From positions 62,001 through 126,000 of the forward strand of contig CAYNJC010000004.1 of assembly GCA_964397565.1 (NCBI GenBank): a stretch of 64,000 nt of DNA, given 5' to 3'. Origin of the DNA: JAPLST01 sp964397565 (GTDB taxonomy: Bacteria; Auribacterota; UBA3054; JAPLST01). The position numbers and the translations under genes were made by a program. Below the pieces are notes generated by a model. That model did not search any database. It worked only from the letters and a program-made list of their open reading frames with translations, and had not been told where the DNA came from. Positions 9,077 through 18,800 of the stretch are shown in pieces. Within the stretch, counting starts at the first letter, position 1. Each line of letters begins with the position of its first letter.

Positions 9077-11674
9077 ATGCGTGTGCGCTCATACGTCCTG
9101 CTGACTGCCACCGCCGGTGCGCTGCTGGTCGCGGCCAGCTCGCATGATTCGGATACCCGCCGCCCGGTCTGCCAATTGGCCAACACCAGCATGACGTTGC
9201 AGTGGTACACCACGCGCCCGTGCGAGACCAAAGTCCAAATGCGCATGGGTGGCGCGCCGTGCATGACCCTGACGACGAGTGGCCGTGTGGCGCAGGTATG
9301 GAACGACCAGAATGCCTGGACCATTACCGGCCCGCGCGGCACGCGCACCTATCACCGGCTGATCATTCGCGGCTTGCTGCCCTCAACGCGCTATTACTAC
9401 CGCCTGTATGATCCTTCCTCGACGCCGACGGCCGACGAGTGCGCGTGGGGCGCGGCCGCGCCATGGCGGCGCGAGTTTGCGATCAACACGCATGCGCTGC
9501 CGGGCCGCCGCACGATCGTGCGCGTGCCGGTCAAAGTGCTGATCATACCGAATGTCATCATGGTCAGTTCGGCGTTTGATCGCGCGCAAGGGCAGATCGC
9601 ACCGGAGCCGCCGGCGCTGACGCGCATCGAAATCGAGCAGATCAAAGAGGAATACCGGCTGGCGGAACGCTTCCTGTTTATCAACAGCGGCTTTCGCATG
9701 TGGCATGACTTCCAATTGTTCTTTGATGAGCGCTGGCAGCGCTGGGGTGCCGAGCCGACCAATGCGACCGGCCTGTTCAAAGGCCTGCCGCTTTGCCGCA
9801 ATTGGGCGGGCAGCGATTACAACGGTCCGGGCGGCGGCGATTTCACACCGTTTAACACCGGCACGATCGAAACGAACGGCGCGTATCCGATGGTTGAACG
9901 AGAGCTGTATGCCGGGCAGATTGAGAATGCTTTGGTGCGGCGCTGGAATCCGGCCACCAAGAAATGGGAATTTATGCGCAGTGGCGGTGGCACCCTGGGC
10001 ATCGATGGCTGGGCGCGCGGCGTGCCGGGCCGCTCGCAGTTTCTGGGTGATGATTTGGCCTGGCTGGCAACCCATGAGTATCATCATCAGATCGAATCGC
10101 AGGGCTGGTTCAGCGGCTTGAACACCGAGGATGATCGCATCTATTTCTGCCATTTCAGCGGGCGCTTTCGCACGCCCAAGCCGGATGGCACCATGGATGA
10201 ATTCCCATGGTCAACCGCCGGCAGATTCGGCGAGCACTGGAGTGGCATCGCGCAAACCGACCGGCTGATCAGCGATATGCAATGGCTGCGCTGGTACTTC
10301 GGCGAGCCGCTGGCGGTGGATGATGCCGATCGCGATTGCATTCCGGATCGCGATGCGCGCCTGCCCTTCGACGAAGACCGTTTTGGCAGCGATCCGCGCA
10401 ATCCGATGACCGATGGCGAAGTGCTCGACATCACCAAGGTCGGCATGTCGATTTGGTCGCCCGGCCCGCTGCAAAGCATGTGGACCCGGCCGGCGCGCAC
10501 CGGCATTCTGCCGCGCCCGCGCTCGACCGACAGCGATCATGACGGCATCAGCGATCTGCATGATCCCGAGCCGCTCGTGCCGTTTCCGCCCTTTATCTGG
10601 CCTGGGACGGCCACGCTGGATGGCCGGCCGGACGAGTGGCGCAGCTTGCCGCTCTGCGGCCGCATCGCCGCGCCCGAAGGTGAAGTCATGTTTACGCACT
10701 GCCATGACAACGGCGCCTACTATGGCCTGGTCGCCATGAATGGCGCCTGGCGCGATGTGCGGGTCGTCTTGGATGGCGAAGGTGATGGCATTTGGGGGCC
10801 GGGCGTCGGCGGTTTTGGCGGCAGCGCGGACGGCTATTGGCTGACGATCAAGGCGCCGGCGAATTCGAATGCGCCACCGACGCTGGTGCTGGATCACAAT
10901 CCCGGCGGATTCACCTATGTCGCCACCCAGGACTGCGGCAAATCGATCGTCGAATTTCGGATCGGCAATCGCGGCGACAGCACCTGGTTCTGGGAAGGGG
11001 GCGGACGCGAGATCGGCGTCGCCATTGACGCCGGCATGCAGACAGGCGCGCGCTATGCCATGTTTGACGGCTATGATCCGGTGTATTGCACGATGCTGCC
11101 GCTGATCGGCAAGCAAGACGCGCCCGCGCCGCCGCCCGCCGCCCTGACTGCGGCACAGGCAACCCGCGCGACGGATTTCTCCAAGCCGGATGCGTTGAAG
11201 GGCTGGCGCTGTGATGCCAAGCAATGGGTTGTCCGCGATGGGGCGTTGCACTTTGTCGGCCAGGATGACACGCTGCTTGCCGCGCTGCCGGCGACGACGA
11301 ATTTCCAGATCTGGGTTGAATTCGAAGCCGCACGCGACCTGGTGCTGGGCGCGTTTCGGGCCGGCACCAAGCGGCTCGATCCCGGCGCGGATTACATTGC
11401 CTTCGCCGGCGGGTACGAGAACAGCGTCAGTAAAATTCGCGTCGAGGGCCGCGGCGAAGTGGCCGGCGATCAACGTTCGTTGGCGCCCGGGCGCCACACC
11501 ATGCAGTTTTCGCGCTGCCAGAATATTCTGTATTTCCAATTGGACGATGCGCTGATCGGCTGGTATCAAGACACCGAAGCGCCGTTCGTCATCACCCGCC
11601 TGGGTGTGGTGGGCATCCCCGATGCCGGCATCATTCTTCACAAAGTATATGTGCGCGGCGGCATGGATCACTAG
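9077..11674 (+). CDS. Secreted multidomain protein with HExxH motif and TSP3 repeats
   Basis: This 865-residue protein starts with a signal peptide (MRVRSYVLLTATAGALLVAA) after an AAGGA ribosome site. About residues 30-130 resemble the fibronectin-III-like N-domain of purple acid phosphatases (LQWYTTRPCETKV, LLPSTRYYYRLYD). A zinc-peptidase-like HEYHH lies at residues 333-337 (H333, E334, H337) within LATHEYHHQIES. Calcium-binding TSP3-like segments follow at about 415-455 and 484-500 (STDSDHDGISDLHDPEP), then a DOMON/CBM9-like region from LDGRPDEW (about 514), and a C-terminal concanavalin-like domain of the DUF1080 type (about 701-860). It may be an extracellular metallopeptidase or glycan-processing enzyme. 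The third zinc ligand cannot be assigned, so catalysis is inference. Confidence 0.8.
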   Translation: MRVRSYVLLTATAGALLVAASSHDSDTRRPVCQLANTSMTLQWYTTRPCETKVQMRMGGAPCMTLTTSGRVAQVWNDQNAWTITGPRGTRTYHRLIIRGLLPSTRYYYRLYDPSSTPTADECAWGAAAPWRREFAINTHALPGRRTIVRVPVKVLIIPNVIMVSSAFDRAQGQIAPEPPALTRIEIEQIKEEYRLAERFLFINSGFRMWHDFQLFFDERWQRWGAEPTNATGLFKGLPLCRNWAGSDYNGPGGGDFTPFNTGTIETNGAYPMVERELYAGQIENALVRRWNPATKKWEFMRSGGGTLGIDGWARGVPGRSQFLGDDLAWLATHEYHHQIESQGWFSGLNTEDDRIYFCHFSGRFRTPKPDGTMDEFPWSTAGRFGEHWSGIAQTDRLISDMQWLRWYFGEPLAVDDADRDCIPDRDARLPFDEDRFGSDPRNPMTDGEVLDITKVGMSIWSPGPLQSMWTRPARTGILPRPRSTDSDHDGISDLHDPEPLVPFPPFIWPGTATLDGRPDEWRSLPLCGRIAAPEGEVMFTHCHDNGAYYGLVAMNGAWRDVRVVLDGEGDGIWGPGVGGFGGSADGYWLTIKAPANSNAPPTLVLDHNPGGFTYVATQDCGKSIVEFRIGNRGDSTWFWEGGGREIGVAIDAGMQTGARYAMFDGYDPVYCTMLPLIGKQDAPAPPPAALTAAQATRATDFSKPDALKGWRCDAKQWVVRDGALHFVGQDDTLLAALPATTNFQIWVEFEAARDLVLGAFRAGTKRLDPGADYIAFAGGYENSVSKIRVEGRGEVAGDQRSLAPGRHTMQFSRCQNILYFQLDDALIGWYQDTEAPFVITRLGVVGIPDAGIILHKVYVRGGMDH

Positions 11675-11713
11675 CGTGGTCGTGCGCGGCGCAAGAGGGA
11701 GTTGAAATCTCTG

Positions 11714-11838
11714 GAGACCCCCACGGTCTCGCCGTTGGCGTGACCGTGGGTGAATACGAGTGAGCACAACCACGCCAACCTCTCTTTCAATCTCTGCTTC
11801 CACCGATCCCGCCGGCGGCGGGATCGGCGGGGAGCCGG
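11714..11838 (+). repeat. Structured repeat D, copy 1 (three potential hairpins)
   Basis: A ~125-base element matches the reverse complement of 45877-45980. Its first hairpin pairs CCCACGGT (11720-11727) with ACCGTGGG (11743-11750). Its last pairs GATCCCGCC (11805-11813) with GGCGGGATC (11817-11825). In the other copy both stems have different bases that still pair. It lies immediately before the uronate-isomerase-like gene on the + strand. Confidence 0.75.
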
Positions 11839-11857
11839 AAATGCGCAACATGGAACT

Positions 11858-13111
11858 ATGAACAATCCATCCCCGTCGTTGTCTGCGCGCATTACGCGGA
11901 TCATTGCGCAGACGCCGATTACCGATATCCACACGCATTTGTACCCCCACACCTTCGGTTCGCTGCTATTGCGCGGCATTGACGATCTGTTGACCTACCA
12001 TTATCTGGTGGCCGAAATGTTCCGCTGGCGGCCCGGCCTTGATTACGACGCGTTCTTCGCGCAACCAGTGCGTGCCCGGGCTGACATGGTCTGGCAGACA
12101 CTCTTTCTCGAGCATGCGCCGGTCTCCGAATCCGCGCGCGGCGTGCTGACCATTCTGCATGCGTGCGGCCTGGATGTGGCCGCGCGCTCTCTCGACGCCT
12201 ATCGGCGCTTCTTCGCCGGCCTTTCTGCCAGCGAGCATGTCGACCTGGCCATGCGCCTGGCCGAGGTCAAAACCATTGTGCTAACCAATGACCCGTTCGA
12301 TGAGGTCGAGCGCGCGTGCTGGGACAAGGGCGTCACCGTGGATGCGCGCTTCCGCACCGCGCTGCGCCTTGACCTGCTCTTCGCCGATTGGCCGGCGGCC
12401 GTGCCCAAGCTGCGCGCGATGGGCTTCCGTGTGACCCGCGCCTGGACGCCGGCAACCAAGCGCGCGCTGCAACAATTTCTCGAACACTGGATCGCGCGCA
12501 TTGCGCCGTTGTACGTGATGGCCTCGCTGCCGCCGTCGTTCAGCGCGCCTTCGCGCGCGCTGCCGACGCGCATCCTCGAAGAAGTCGTGCTGCCCACCGC
12601 CCACGCGCACCATCTGCCGTTCGCCATGATGATCGGCTGCAAACGCCAGGTCAATCCGGCCCTGCGCCTGGCGGGCGACGGCATTGCGCCGGTGGACATG
12701 GCCACGCTCGAGCACTTGGTCGCCAAACACCGCGCGGTGAAATTCATGCTCACGCTGCTCACGCGCGAGAGCCAGCAGGCGCTCTGCGTTCTGGCGCGCA
12801 AGTTCCGCAACCTGCTGCCGTTCGGCTGCTGGTGGTTCCTCAACAGCCCGCTCTTCGTCGAGGAGCAGACGCGCATGCGCCTCGAATGGCTGGGCAGCAG
12901 CATGATCCCGCAGCACTCTGACGCGCGCATCCTCGATCAAATCATCTACAAATGGGCGCATACTAAAACTGTTCTGGCGCGGGTCCTGGCCGAAAAATAT
13001 GGCGACATTGAACAGACTGGCTGGCGCCTCAGCGATGACGAATTGCAGCGCGAAATTGCCGGCATGCTGGGCGAAACATTCTGGCGCTTCCTTGGGCGCA
13101 CCCCTGCGTGA
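11858..13111 (+). CDS. Uronate-isomerase-like amidohydrolase
   Basis: The 417-residue protein belongs to the metal-dependent amidohydrolase superfamily, nearest to uronate isomerase (COG1904). The HxH of strand 1 is H25/H27 in TDIHTHLYP. The C-terminal block GCWWFLNSPLFVEEQTRMRL, followed by IPQHSDAR and IYKWAH, is characteristic of UxaC-like proteins. True UxaC proteins are ~470 residues and convert glucuronate to fructuronate; this one is about 50 residues shorter, so the activity may differ. It overlaps the downstream oxidoreductase (GTGA at 13108-13111), pointing to a two-gene sugar-acid operon. The ATG at 11858 is chosen because the residues before it come from repeat D. Confidence 0.8.
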   Translation: MNNPSPSLSARITRIIAQTPITDIHTHLYPHTFGSLLLRGIDDLLTYHYLVAEMFRWRPGLDYDAFFAQPVRARADMVWQTLFLEHAPVSESARGVLTILHACGLDVAARSLDAYRRFFAGLSASEHVDLAMRLAEVKTIVLTNDPFDEVERACWDKGVTVDARFRTALRLDLLFADWPAAVPKLRAMGFRVTRAWTPATKRALQQFLEHWIARIAPLYVMASLPPSFSAPSRALPTRILEEVVLPTAHAHHLPFAMMIGCKRQVNPALRLAGDGIAPVDMATLEHLVAKHRAVKFMLTLLTRESQQALCVLARKFRNLLPFGCWWFLNSPLFVEEQTRMRLEWLGSSMIPQHSDARILDQIIYKWAHTKTVLARVLAEKYGDIEQTGWRLSDDELQREIAGMLGETFWRFLGRTPA

Positions 13112-14175
13112 CACGCATGGCACGCGCACTGAATGTGGCGGTGATTGGCTGCGGCGTGATCGCGCCGGCACACATCGAGAGTTACCAATTGCTGCCCGGC
13201 GTGCGGGTGCGCTGGGCCTGCGACCTGATCCGCGCGAAAGCGCACGCCATGGCAGAGCACTATGGTATTCCCGAGGTCTGCACTGATTTTCGCGATGTCC
13301 TGCGCGATCCGACGCTCGACGCGCTGTCGGTCTGCACCGATCACGCCAGTCATGCGCCAATCAGCGCCGCCGCCCTGCGCGCCGGCAAACATGTCTTGTG
13401 TGAAAAAGCGCTGGCGGCCAACGCCGCCGGCCTGCGCCAGATGTTTCGCGCGCACGCCGCGCGCCCCGACCTGGTCTTCAGCGGTGTCTTTCAACATCGC
13501 TTCGATCCGGCCATGCGCTATCTCAAACGGCTGGTTGACCAAGGCGAGTTCGGTACCATCCTCACCGCCGGCATGCACCTGCGCTGCCTGCGCACGACGG
13601 AGTATTACACGGCTGACACCTGGCGCGGCACGTGGGCCAGGGAAGGCGGCGCGGTGCTGATCAATCAAGCGATTCATTTCATTGATTTGCTGGTCTGGAT
13701 CATGGGCGGCGTCGCCCTGCTCAGCGGCGCGCACACCAACCTGACGCACAATGGCATTATCGAAACGGAAGACACCGCCGTGGCCTCGCTGCAGTTTCGC
13801 AATGGCGCGCTGGGCGTGATTGACGCAACGTGCTCAAGCAACATCGCATGGGAGCACACGCTGGCGATTCACGGCTCGGCCGGCGCAGTCGAATGGCGCA
13901 ACGACCGCGCGTTGAAAGTCGCCTTTGCCAGCCGCGCGCGCACCACGGCCGTGACCAAGGCGCTGGCCGCCTGTGTCGAGCGCCAGACGATCAGCGCGGC
14001 CAAAGTACATTACGGCGCCGGCCATCCGGCGCAGATCGCCGATTTCGCGCGCGCCATTCGCGCGCGCCGCGCCCCGTTTGTCCCGGCCGCCGCGGCGCGC
14101 CACACGGTCGAAGTCGTCTTGGCAATTTACGCCGCGCACCGGCGCCGGCGCTGGCTGCGCCTGCCAGCCCGCTGA
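13108..14175 (+). CDS. Gfo/Idh/MocA family NAD(P)-dependent oxidoreductase
   Basis: The N-terminal Rossmann motif VAVIGCGVIAPAHIESY and the segment HVLCEKALAANAAGL identify the family; the usual EKP has EKA here, replacing a conserved proline near the nicotinamide site. The C-terminal domain contains EGGAVLINQAIHFIDLLVW, with H and D at the positions used in catalysis by this family. Such enzymes oxidise or reduce sugars, sugar acids or inositol. The frame opens with GTG at 13108, overlapping the previous stop; an ATG at 13117 is the alternative start. Coupling to the uronate-isomerase-like gene suggests a shared sugar-acid pathway (inference). Confidence 0.88.
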   Translation: MTRMARALNVAVIGCGVIAPAHIESYQLLPGVRVRWACDLIRAKAHAMAEHYGIPEVCTDFRDVLRDPTLDALSVCTDHASHAPISAAALRAGKHVLCEKALAANAAGLRQMFRAHAARPDLVFSGVFQHRFDPAMRYLKRLVDQGEFGTILTAGMHLRCLRTTEYYTADTWRGTWAREGGAVLINQAIHFIDLLVWIMGGVALLSGAHTNLTHNGIIETEDTAVASLQFRNGALGVIDATCSSNIAWEHTLAIHGSAGAVEWRNDRALKVAFASRARTTAVTKALAACVERQTISAAKVHYGAGHPAQIADFARAIRARRAPFVPAAAARHTVEVVLAIYAAHRRRRWLRLPAR

Positions 14176-14238
14176 TTGGCAGCAATTGCTTTTGCAGCGA
14201 AAAACTTTATGGTGCAGTGCCGATCTTCTGCGTGTCCT

Positions 14239-14330
14239 TTACTAATGAGAGCGCTTTCTATTTTGCAGTGTCCTTGTAGCCGCCCGCGGTGAGGGCGGCT
14301 TCTACAGCCGCGGTCAGCGCCCGCGGCCAC
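14239..14330 (+). repeat. Repeat A, copy 1 (right end missing)
   Basis: The element begins TTACTAATGAGAGCGCTTTC, continues with the palindromic core (GCCGCCCGCGG..AGGGCGGC, GCCGCGG..CCGCGGC) and ends at CCACAA without the right terminal repeat found in other copies. It lies between the oxidoreductase and the BON-like gene, in a 225-base region with no gene. Confidence 0.85.
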
Positions 14331-14400
14331 AACCTGGATAAAGGCGCCACCACTCTTGTGCGACGATGCAACGCGCCGGGAAGCAACTGTGGCGCGCGAT

Positions 14401-15045
14401 TCAGCGGCGCGGCGGCTTCGGCGGGGTCTGGTACTGCCGCATGAGTTCTGCGGCATCCTTGTAGAGCGTGTTGGTGCTGATTGGTTGTGCGACAGGCAGT
14501 TTCGCTGAGCGGGGCCGGTTCTTGACCACATACGTTGCACTGTTCAAGAACGTGCTCTCGGCGTGAATCAGCGCGCGCCATGTGCGCGTGAACAGTATGT
14601 CATTGGCGGCCAGTGACTGGACCTGCGTTGCATAGGCGCGCACCAAACCAACATAATTGCTGATCGCCCGCGCGGCCAGTGCGGAGTCCCGGTCGCTGAG
14701 CGATTGCGCCGGCGCACACACCAGTGCCGGCCAGTTGGTCGGAAACCACACCGGCGTCAAGCGTCGTTCGTCGCTCACCGTCATGCCGGCCGCCTCGATG
14801 ATCTCGTGCAGCTTGCGCACGTCCGTGGGTGTGGCCACTGTGCCGGCCAACGCAACGCAGCGGCGCGTGCCATCCACCTCAATCGTCACATTCGACAGCG
14901 CGATGTTCTCGCGTGCGGCCTCACTGCGAATATGTCCTTCGAAAACATTGTGCCAGTTGCGCCGCATCTGTCCCATTGAGACTGCCGCCGCGCCGGCGGC
15001 GCATACCAGCAACGTGAACAGCACAGGCAGGCATACCCGCTTCAT
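14401..15045 (-). CDS. Secreted BON-like protein, partner of the macroglobulin-like protein
   Basis: The 214-residue protein opens with a signal peptide (MKRVCLPVLFTLLVCAAG). About residues 35-95 resemble a BON domain: a helix (SEAARENIALSNV), then strand VTIEVDGTRRCVALAGTVATP, then a helix beginning DVRKLHEII. BON domains bind membranes or other envelope proteins. The C-terminal half is helical and unrecognised. It overlaps the upstream gene by 4 bases (15042-15045), and the two share the helix-strand-helix plan, so they look like diverged duplicates. The protein is probably periplasmic and may associate with the macroglobulin-like product (inference). Confidence 0.72.
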   Translation of the reverse strand: MKRVCLPVLFTLLVCAAGAAAVSMGQMRRNWHNVFEGHIRSEAARENIALSNVTIEVDGTRRCVALAGTVATPTDVRKLHEIIEAAGMTVSDERRLTPVWFPTNWPALVCAPAQSLSDRDSALAARAISNYVGLVRAYATQVQSLAANDILFTRTWRALIHAESTFLNSATYVVKNRPRSAKLPVAQPISTNTLYKDAAELMRQYQTPPKPPRR

Positions 15046-15773
15046 GGCGTTTCCGTGGTAGTGACATTCTGGGTGGACGCGGCGGCGCTGAGCGGCGGCG
15101 CCGTGGTGGTTGCCGGCACAGCTGCTGGCGCCGGTGGCACGGCGGCCGGCGTTTCTTTCGCAGCCTGGGCTTCTTTGCGCGCGCGCAGCGCCTGTAACTG
15201 CCGGATGGTCTCGTCGATCCAGAACACGCCGCTCTCTTCGAGCTCCATTTCGACGGCGGTGATCTGGTCCACCAAGCGATCAAGCCGCCGGCGCACTTGA
15301 TTCTGTTGACTGTGCAGTGAGGGCGCCATGTCGTTGTACCGCGCAATGAGCTGGTCATATTGACGCAGCAGTTGCTCGAAGTGCGCGCGCGCTTTTTGGG
15401 ACAGTTTCGTATCGCTCAGATGGCTGCGCAAGCGTCGCCATTGTTCGGGGTAGTGCCGCACGACGACCTCATCAGCGATCTTGTCCGGATCGGCGAGTTG
15501 CGATGACACGACAATCTCATGCAGCAGTTTTTGCTCCCAGGGCGTGCCGACACTGCCGGTGATCCAGGCGCGATGATTGCGCGCGTCGAACACGAGCGTG
15601 ACATGAGTCATGTCCACGCCGTGGCGCACGGCATCGTTGCGCACCTGGATAGTCAACAGCTCATTCCAGCGGCGCGCGAACTGCTGATTGCTGACGGCCA
15701 TCAGCCCCATGGCGGAGAGCGCCAGAAGTGCCATGATTGTGCAAGTGTTGTGCCGCATGTGCATCGTGATCAT
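15042..15773 (-). CDS. Exported BON-like coiled-coil protein
   Basis: This 243-residue protein has an N-terminal hydrophobic segment (MALLALSAMGLMAV, residues 14-27). A BON-like region (NDAVRHGVDMTHVTLVFDA, GSVGTPWEQKLLHEIV) is laid out as in the next gene. A heptad-rich helical stretch follows (about residues 100-190), and then an Ala/Pro/Thr-rich tail that may be a flexible linker. The start has a GGGAG ribosome site 8 bases upstream. The gene lies 119 bases downstream of the macroglobulin-like gene and overlaps the following gene, so the three form one transcription unit. No enzymatic motif is seen. Confidence 0.72.
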   Translation of the reverse strand: MITMHMRHNTCTIMALLALSAMGLMAVSNQQFARRWNELLTIQVRNDAVRHGVDMTHVTLVFDARNHRAWITGSVGTPWEQKLLHEIVVSSQLADPDKIADEVVVRHYPEQWRRLRSHLSDTKLSQKARAHFEQLLRQYDQLIARYNDMAPSLHSQQNQVRRRLDRLVDQITAVEMELEESGVFWIDETIRQLQALRARKEAQAAKETPAAVPPAPAAVPATTTAPPLSAAASTQNVTTTETP

Positions 15774-15892
15774 TGTGGTGCTCCCGTCAGCTCATTATCG
15801 CATTCAGCGGGCGGGGTGTCAACAGCTGGAAGACAGGCATGCCGGATACTGAAAACCGAAAACTGCTTTGTCTGTCGTTTGTCCCGCGTGGC

Positions 15893-18800
15893 TCAGCGCT
15901 TTGGTGGCGCGGCCTCGCGGATCAGCGCGCCACAGTCGTCGCTCATGATCAGCAGCGCGAAACGCGCGACCCGGTCCAGCTCATCCGTGCTGAGCGAGAC
16001 ATAGTCAAATGTGCCGCGCAGGTCCGTGTAGCCGTCTTTGTAAAATGTAATCGAGCCATCCGCCATGCGCGCGTACACCTTGATGTACACCGCGGGCAGC
16101 GGCGCGCGCGTGGCGCGCCGGGTCACCTGCAGCCTGCCGTAGTTTTCGAGCATCTGCACCTCGAGGGCATTGGCGTAATAGACCTGCGTCCTGGCCAGCG
16201 GACCGGCGGCGACCTCAAGCATGACATTGCTGGTGCGGAACCGTTCCGGCACGTCGAAGCTGATGCGCTGCTGATTCGTGGCCAGCGGCATGGCGACCGA
16301 AAACGGCGGCGTGACATAGGCGAACTGCCCGCCCTGCTGGCGCACAAACGGATTGCGCGAGAACAGCAGCTCGATGTCCATCGGGTAATAATTCACGCGG
16401 CACGCATCGAGGTTGCGATAGTCAAGCGTGACGGTGTGACCTTCGAGCGTGACCTCGAGCGCGGGCTCGCCGGCGGCCAGCACGGTCTGGCGCTGCTCGC
16501 GATTCTGCGGGTCGCTGAGCGCCGCCGCGGCGCCGTCAAGCTCGTCGAGTTGGGCGCGGGCATCCGCAAACAGCGCGCGCCAGCGTGGCACCGGATATGC
16601 CTGATACCGCGCAGTGATCGCGCGCGCCCTCTGCGTATCGCCGGCACAGAAGGCCAGATACAGATCACTATAGTCGTACTGCAATCGCTCGACCAGTGTG
16701 GCCGGATCAATTGTGGCGAAGAAGGCGCGCGCTTCTTCTATCCGGCCTTGCAGCAGAAAGTAGTACGTCACGGCCAGGCAGTCCTCGCTGGTGAGGTGCG
16801 GCACGCAGCAGAGAATATCCATCAAGCGCTGGTACTGGGCGAAGAAGCGGTCGTTGAGAATGCGCCGGCGCGCGCCGAGTTGCTGGACGCGCGCATTGAT
16901 CAGCGGCGCGTACTCGAGGTGCTCATAGGCACGCCGCTCGACCGGATCAAGCGTGAGCAGCGGCGAGACGAAGTACGGCCCGCATTGCTCAGCCAGGGGC
17001 GAGTGCAGCAAATACTGCGCTAATGCGGCGGTGCGGTTGTGAAGCAGACTGTATGCCCAGAGTGTAGCGCTATAGATGTGGCGCTCGTCCAGCAGGCGGA
17101 TGGCGGCATCAAAGGCGGCGGACTCCTTCATGCGAAACGCGATCTTGTTCAAGTCAAGCCGGTGCAGATTGTGTGTCTGCATGAACGCGAGCACATTTTC
17201 GAGACTGCCGTTCTGCGACACGAATTGCCACGAACCCGTGTCAACAGCGCTGGGTTTGAACAGCACCGTGAGTGTCGCCGGGGCGGCACGGGCAACGCAA
17301 TGTTCGCTTTCGGCCACTTGGGCCGGCGCGTGGCGATAGACGCCCGTGGTGGGAAAATAAAAGTAGTATTCAAAAGCATAGGTGGCATTCGGTTCGAGCC
17401 GGAGCGGGAGGCCGCGCGTGTAAAAGCCGTTCTGCAGCGGCAGTGCGCCGACGGGCAGTTGCAGCAGCAGATTGAGATTGCGACGTTGGCCGCTGGGATT
17501 GCTCAAGGTGATTTTGGCGCCATACGGCGTGAAGGCCAAAAACTCAGCGGTGATGAATTTCTCAATTTGCTCGTTGCCGTCGAACGTGAAACGCTCGAGC
17601 GGGTTGAAAAGGCGCTGGCTGAGCAGCAACGGCGCGGCATTAGTAATGGCACTCGCCGTAATCTCTTTGTGATACACAATCAGCGGACTGGCGGCGGTCA
17701 GGTCGAGCGCGGCGTCCTGCACCATGGACGTGTGCGCGCCGGCGCTGAACGGCAAATCAAGCACCGCCAGCGCCAGCATTGCTTCGGTGAAATTGCGCGC
17801 GGCATAGGCCAGATTGCGCGAGAGGAATGGCGCGCTGCCGTCGTAGTGGGCATAGTCGTTCCAGAACACAGTGGCGGTGACCAGCGCGGCGTTTTGTTCC
17901 TGCATGCGGCGATGGTAGTAGTTGTTCTCGGCCCATTCCTCGGTCTTGTCAGGCGCGCGGTAGAGTGCGCGCACGCGCTGGCGAAGGGCCAAGGCGCCGT
18001 CCTTGGCGAGCGCGCCGCGGGCGAGCGAGTCAACCCGGGTTGACTTTCTTTCTTCTCTGGCACGCATATCGGGCATGGCACTCGGCGCCGACGCCGGCAT
18101 GGCGCTGGACATAACCATGGCGGGTTCGTCTCCGGCTGCGGTGGATAGTTCGTAGTCGTCACGTTCGCCCTGTTTTTTGTTGTCGTATAACATCTGCCAG
18201 CGACCAGCCATGCCGGCGCTGCGCTCGAGCGCGCGGCCGCGCAGGGCGGTGTCGAACAGACGGTTAAACTCGTCGGGATTGGGCGGCAGCAGATCACACA
18301 AATCCTGCACGGCGCGGCGCATATGGGCCGGCGTGTCCGCACCGCGTTGTGCCAGCAGAATGCGTTCGGCGATGTTGAGCTGATTGTACGCCCACGGCCG
18401 GATGAACGCCGTCAGATCTTCTTCCAGCAGCCAGCGGTCCATGAACGTCTTGTCTTTCTTGTTGCGCAGATAGGGCTTGACGACGGCATCAAAAAACGTC
18501 CGGTCTTGGTGATACAAAAAGAAATTCAGTTCATGGCAGGCATATTTCGCATACAACACGCGCTGCGCTTCATTGCTGAGCGCAGGCCAGGTTGTGATAA
18601 AACTGAATTCGCGCAACGTGGCATCACCGCTGAGCGTGGCCAACAGTTGATAGGCCCTGCCGAGCGTGTCGTAGATTTCGTATTCGGCGCCGGCCACATC
18701 AGGAATGCGCACGGTCTGGCCGGAGACCAGCACGGAGATCAGTTTCTGTTGCGCGAATGTGCCGGTCGGGTCGAGGCCGTTGGCCAGCCGCAGATCGCGC

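Noticed and set aside
10211..11950. Minus-strand frame of 579 codons opposite the HExxH protein; likewise 4099-5460, 7463-8845, 12281-13360, 269-1048
   Set aside because: All mirror well-supported genes with signal peptides or motifs; the antisense products have no recognisable features.
15773..17023. Long + strand frame of 416 codons, and similar ones at 17039-18043, 18323-19444 and 19706-20374
   Set aside because: They lie opposite the macroglobulin gene, are rich in Arg/His/Gln, and show no signal peptide or domain. They are antisense artefacts of GC-rich codon usage.
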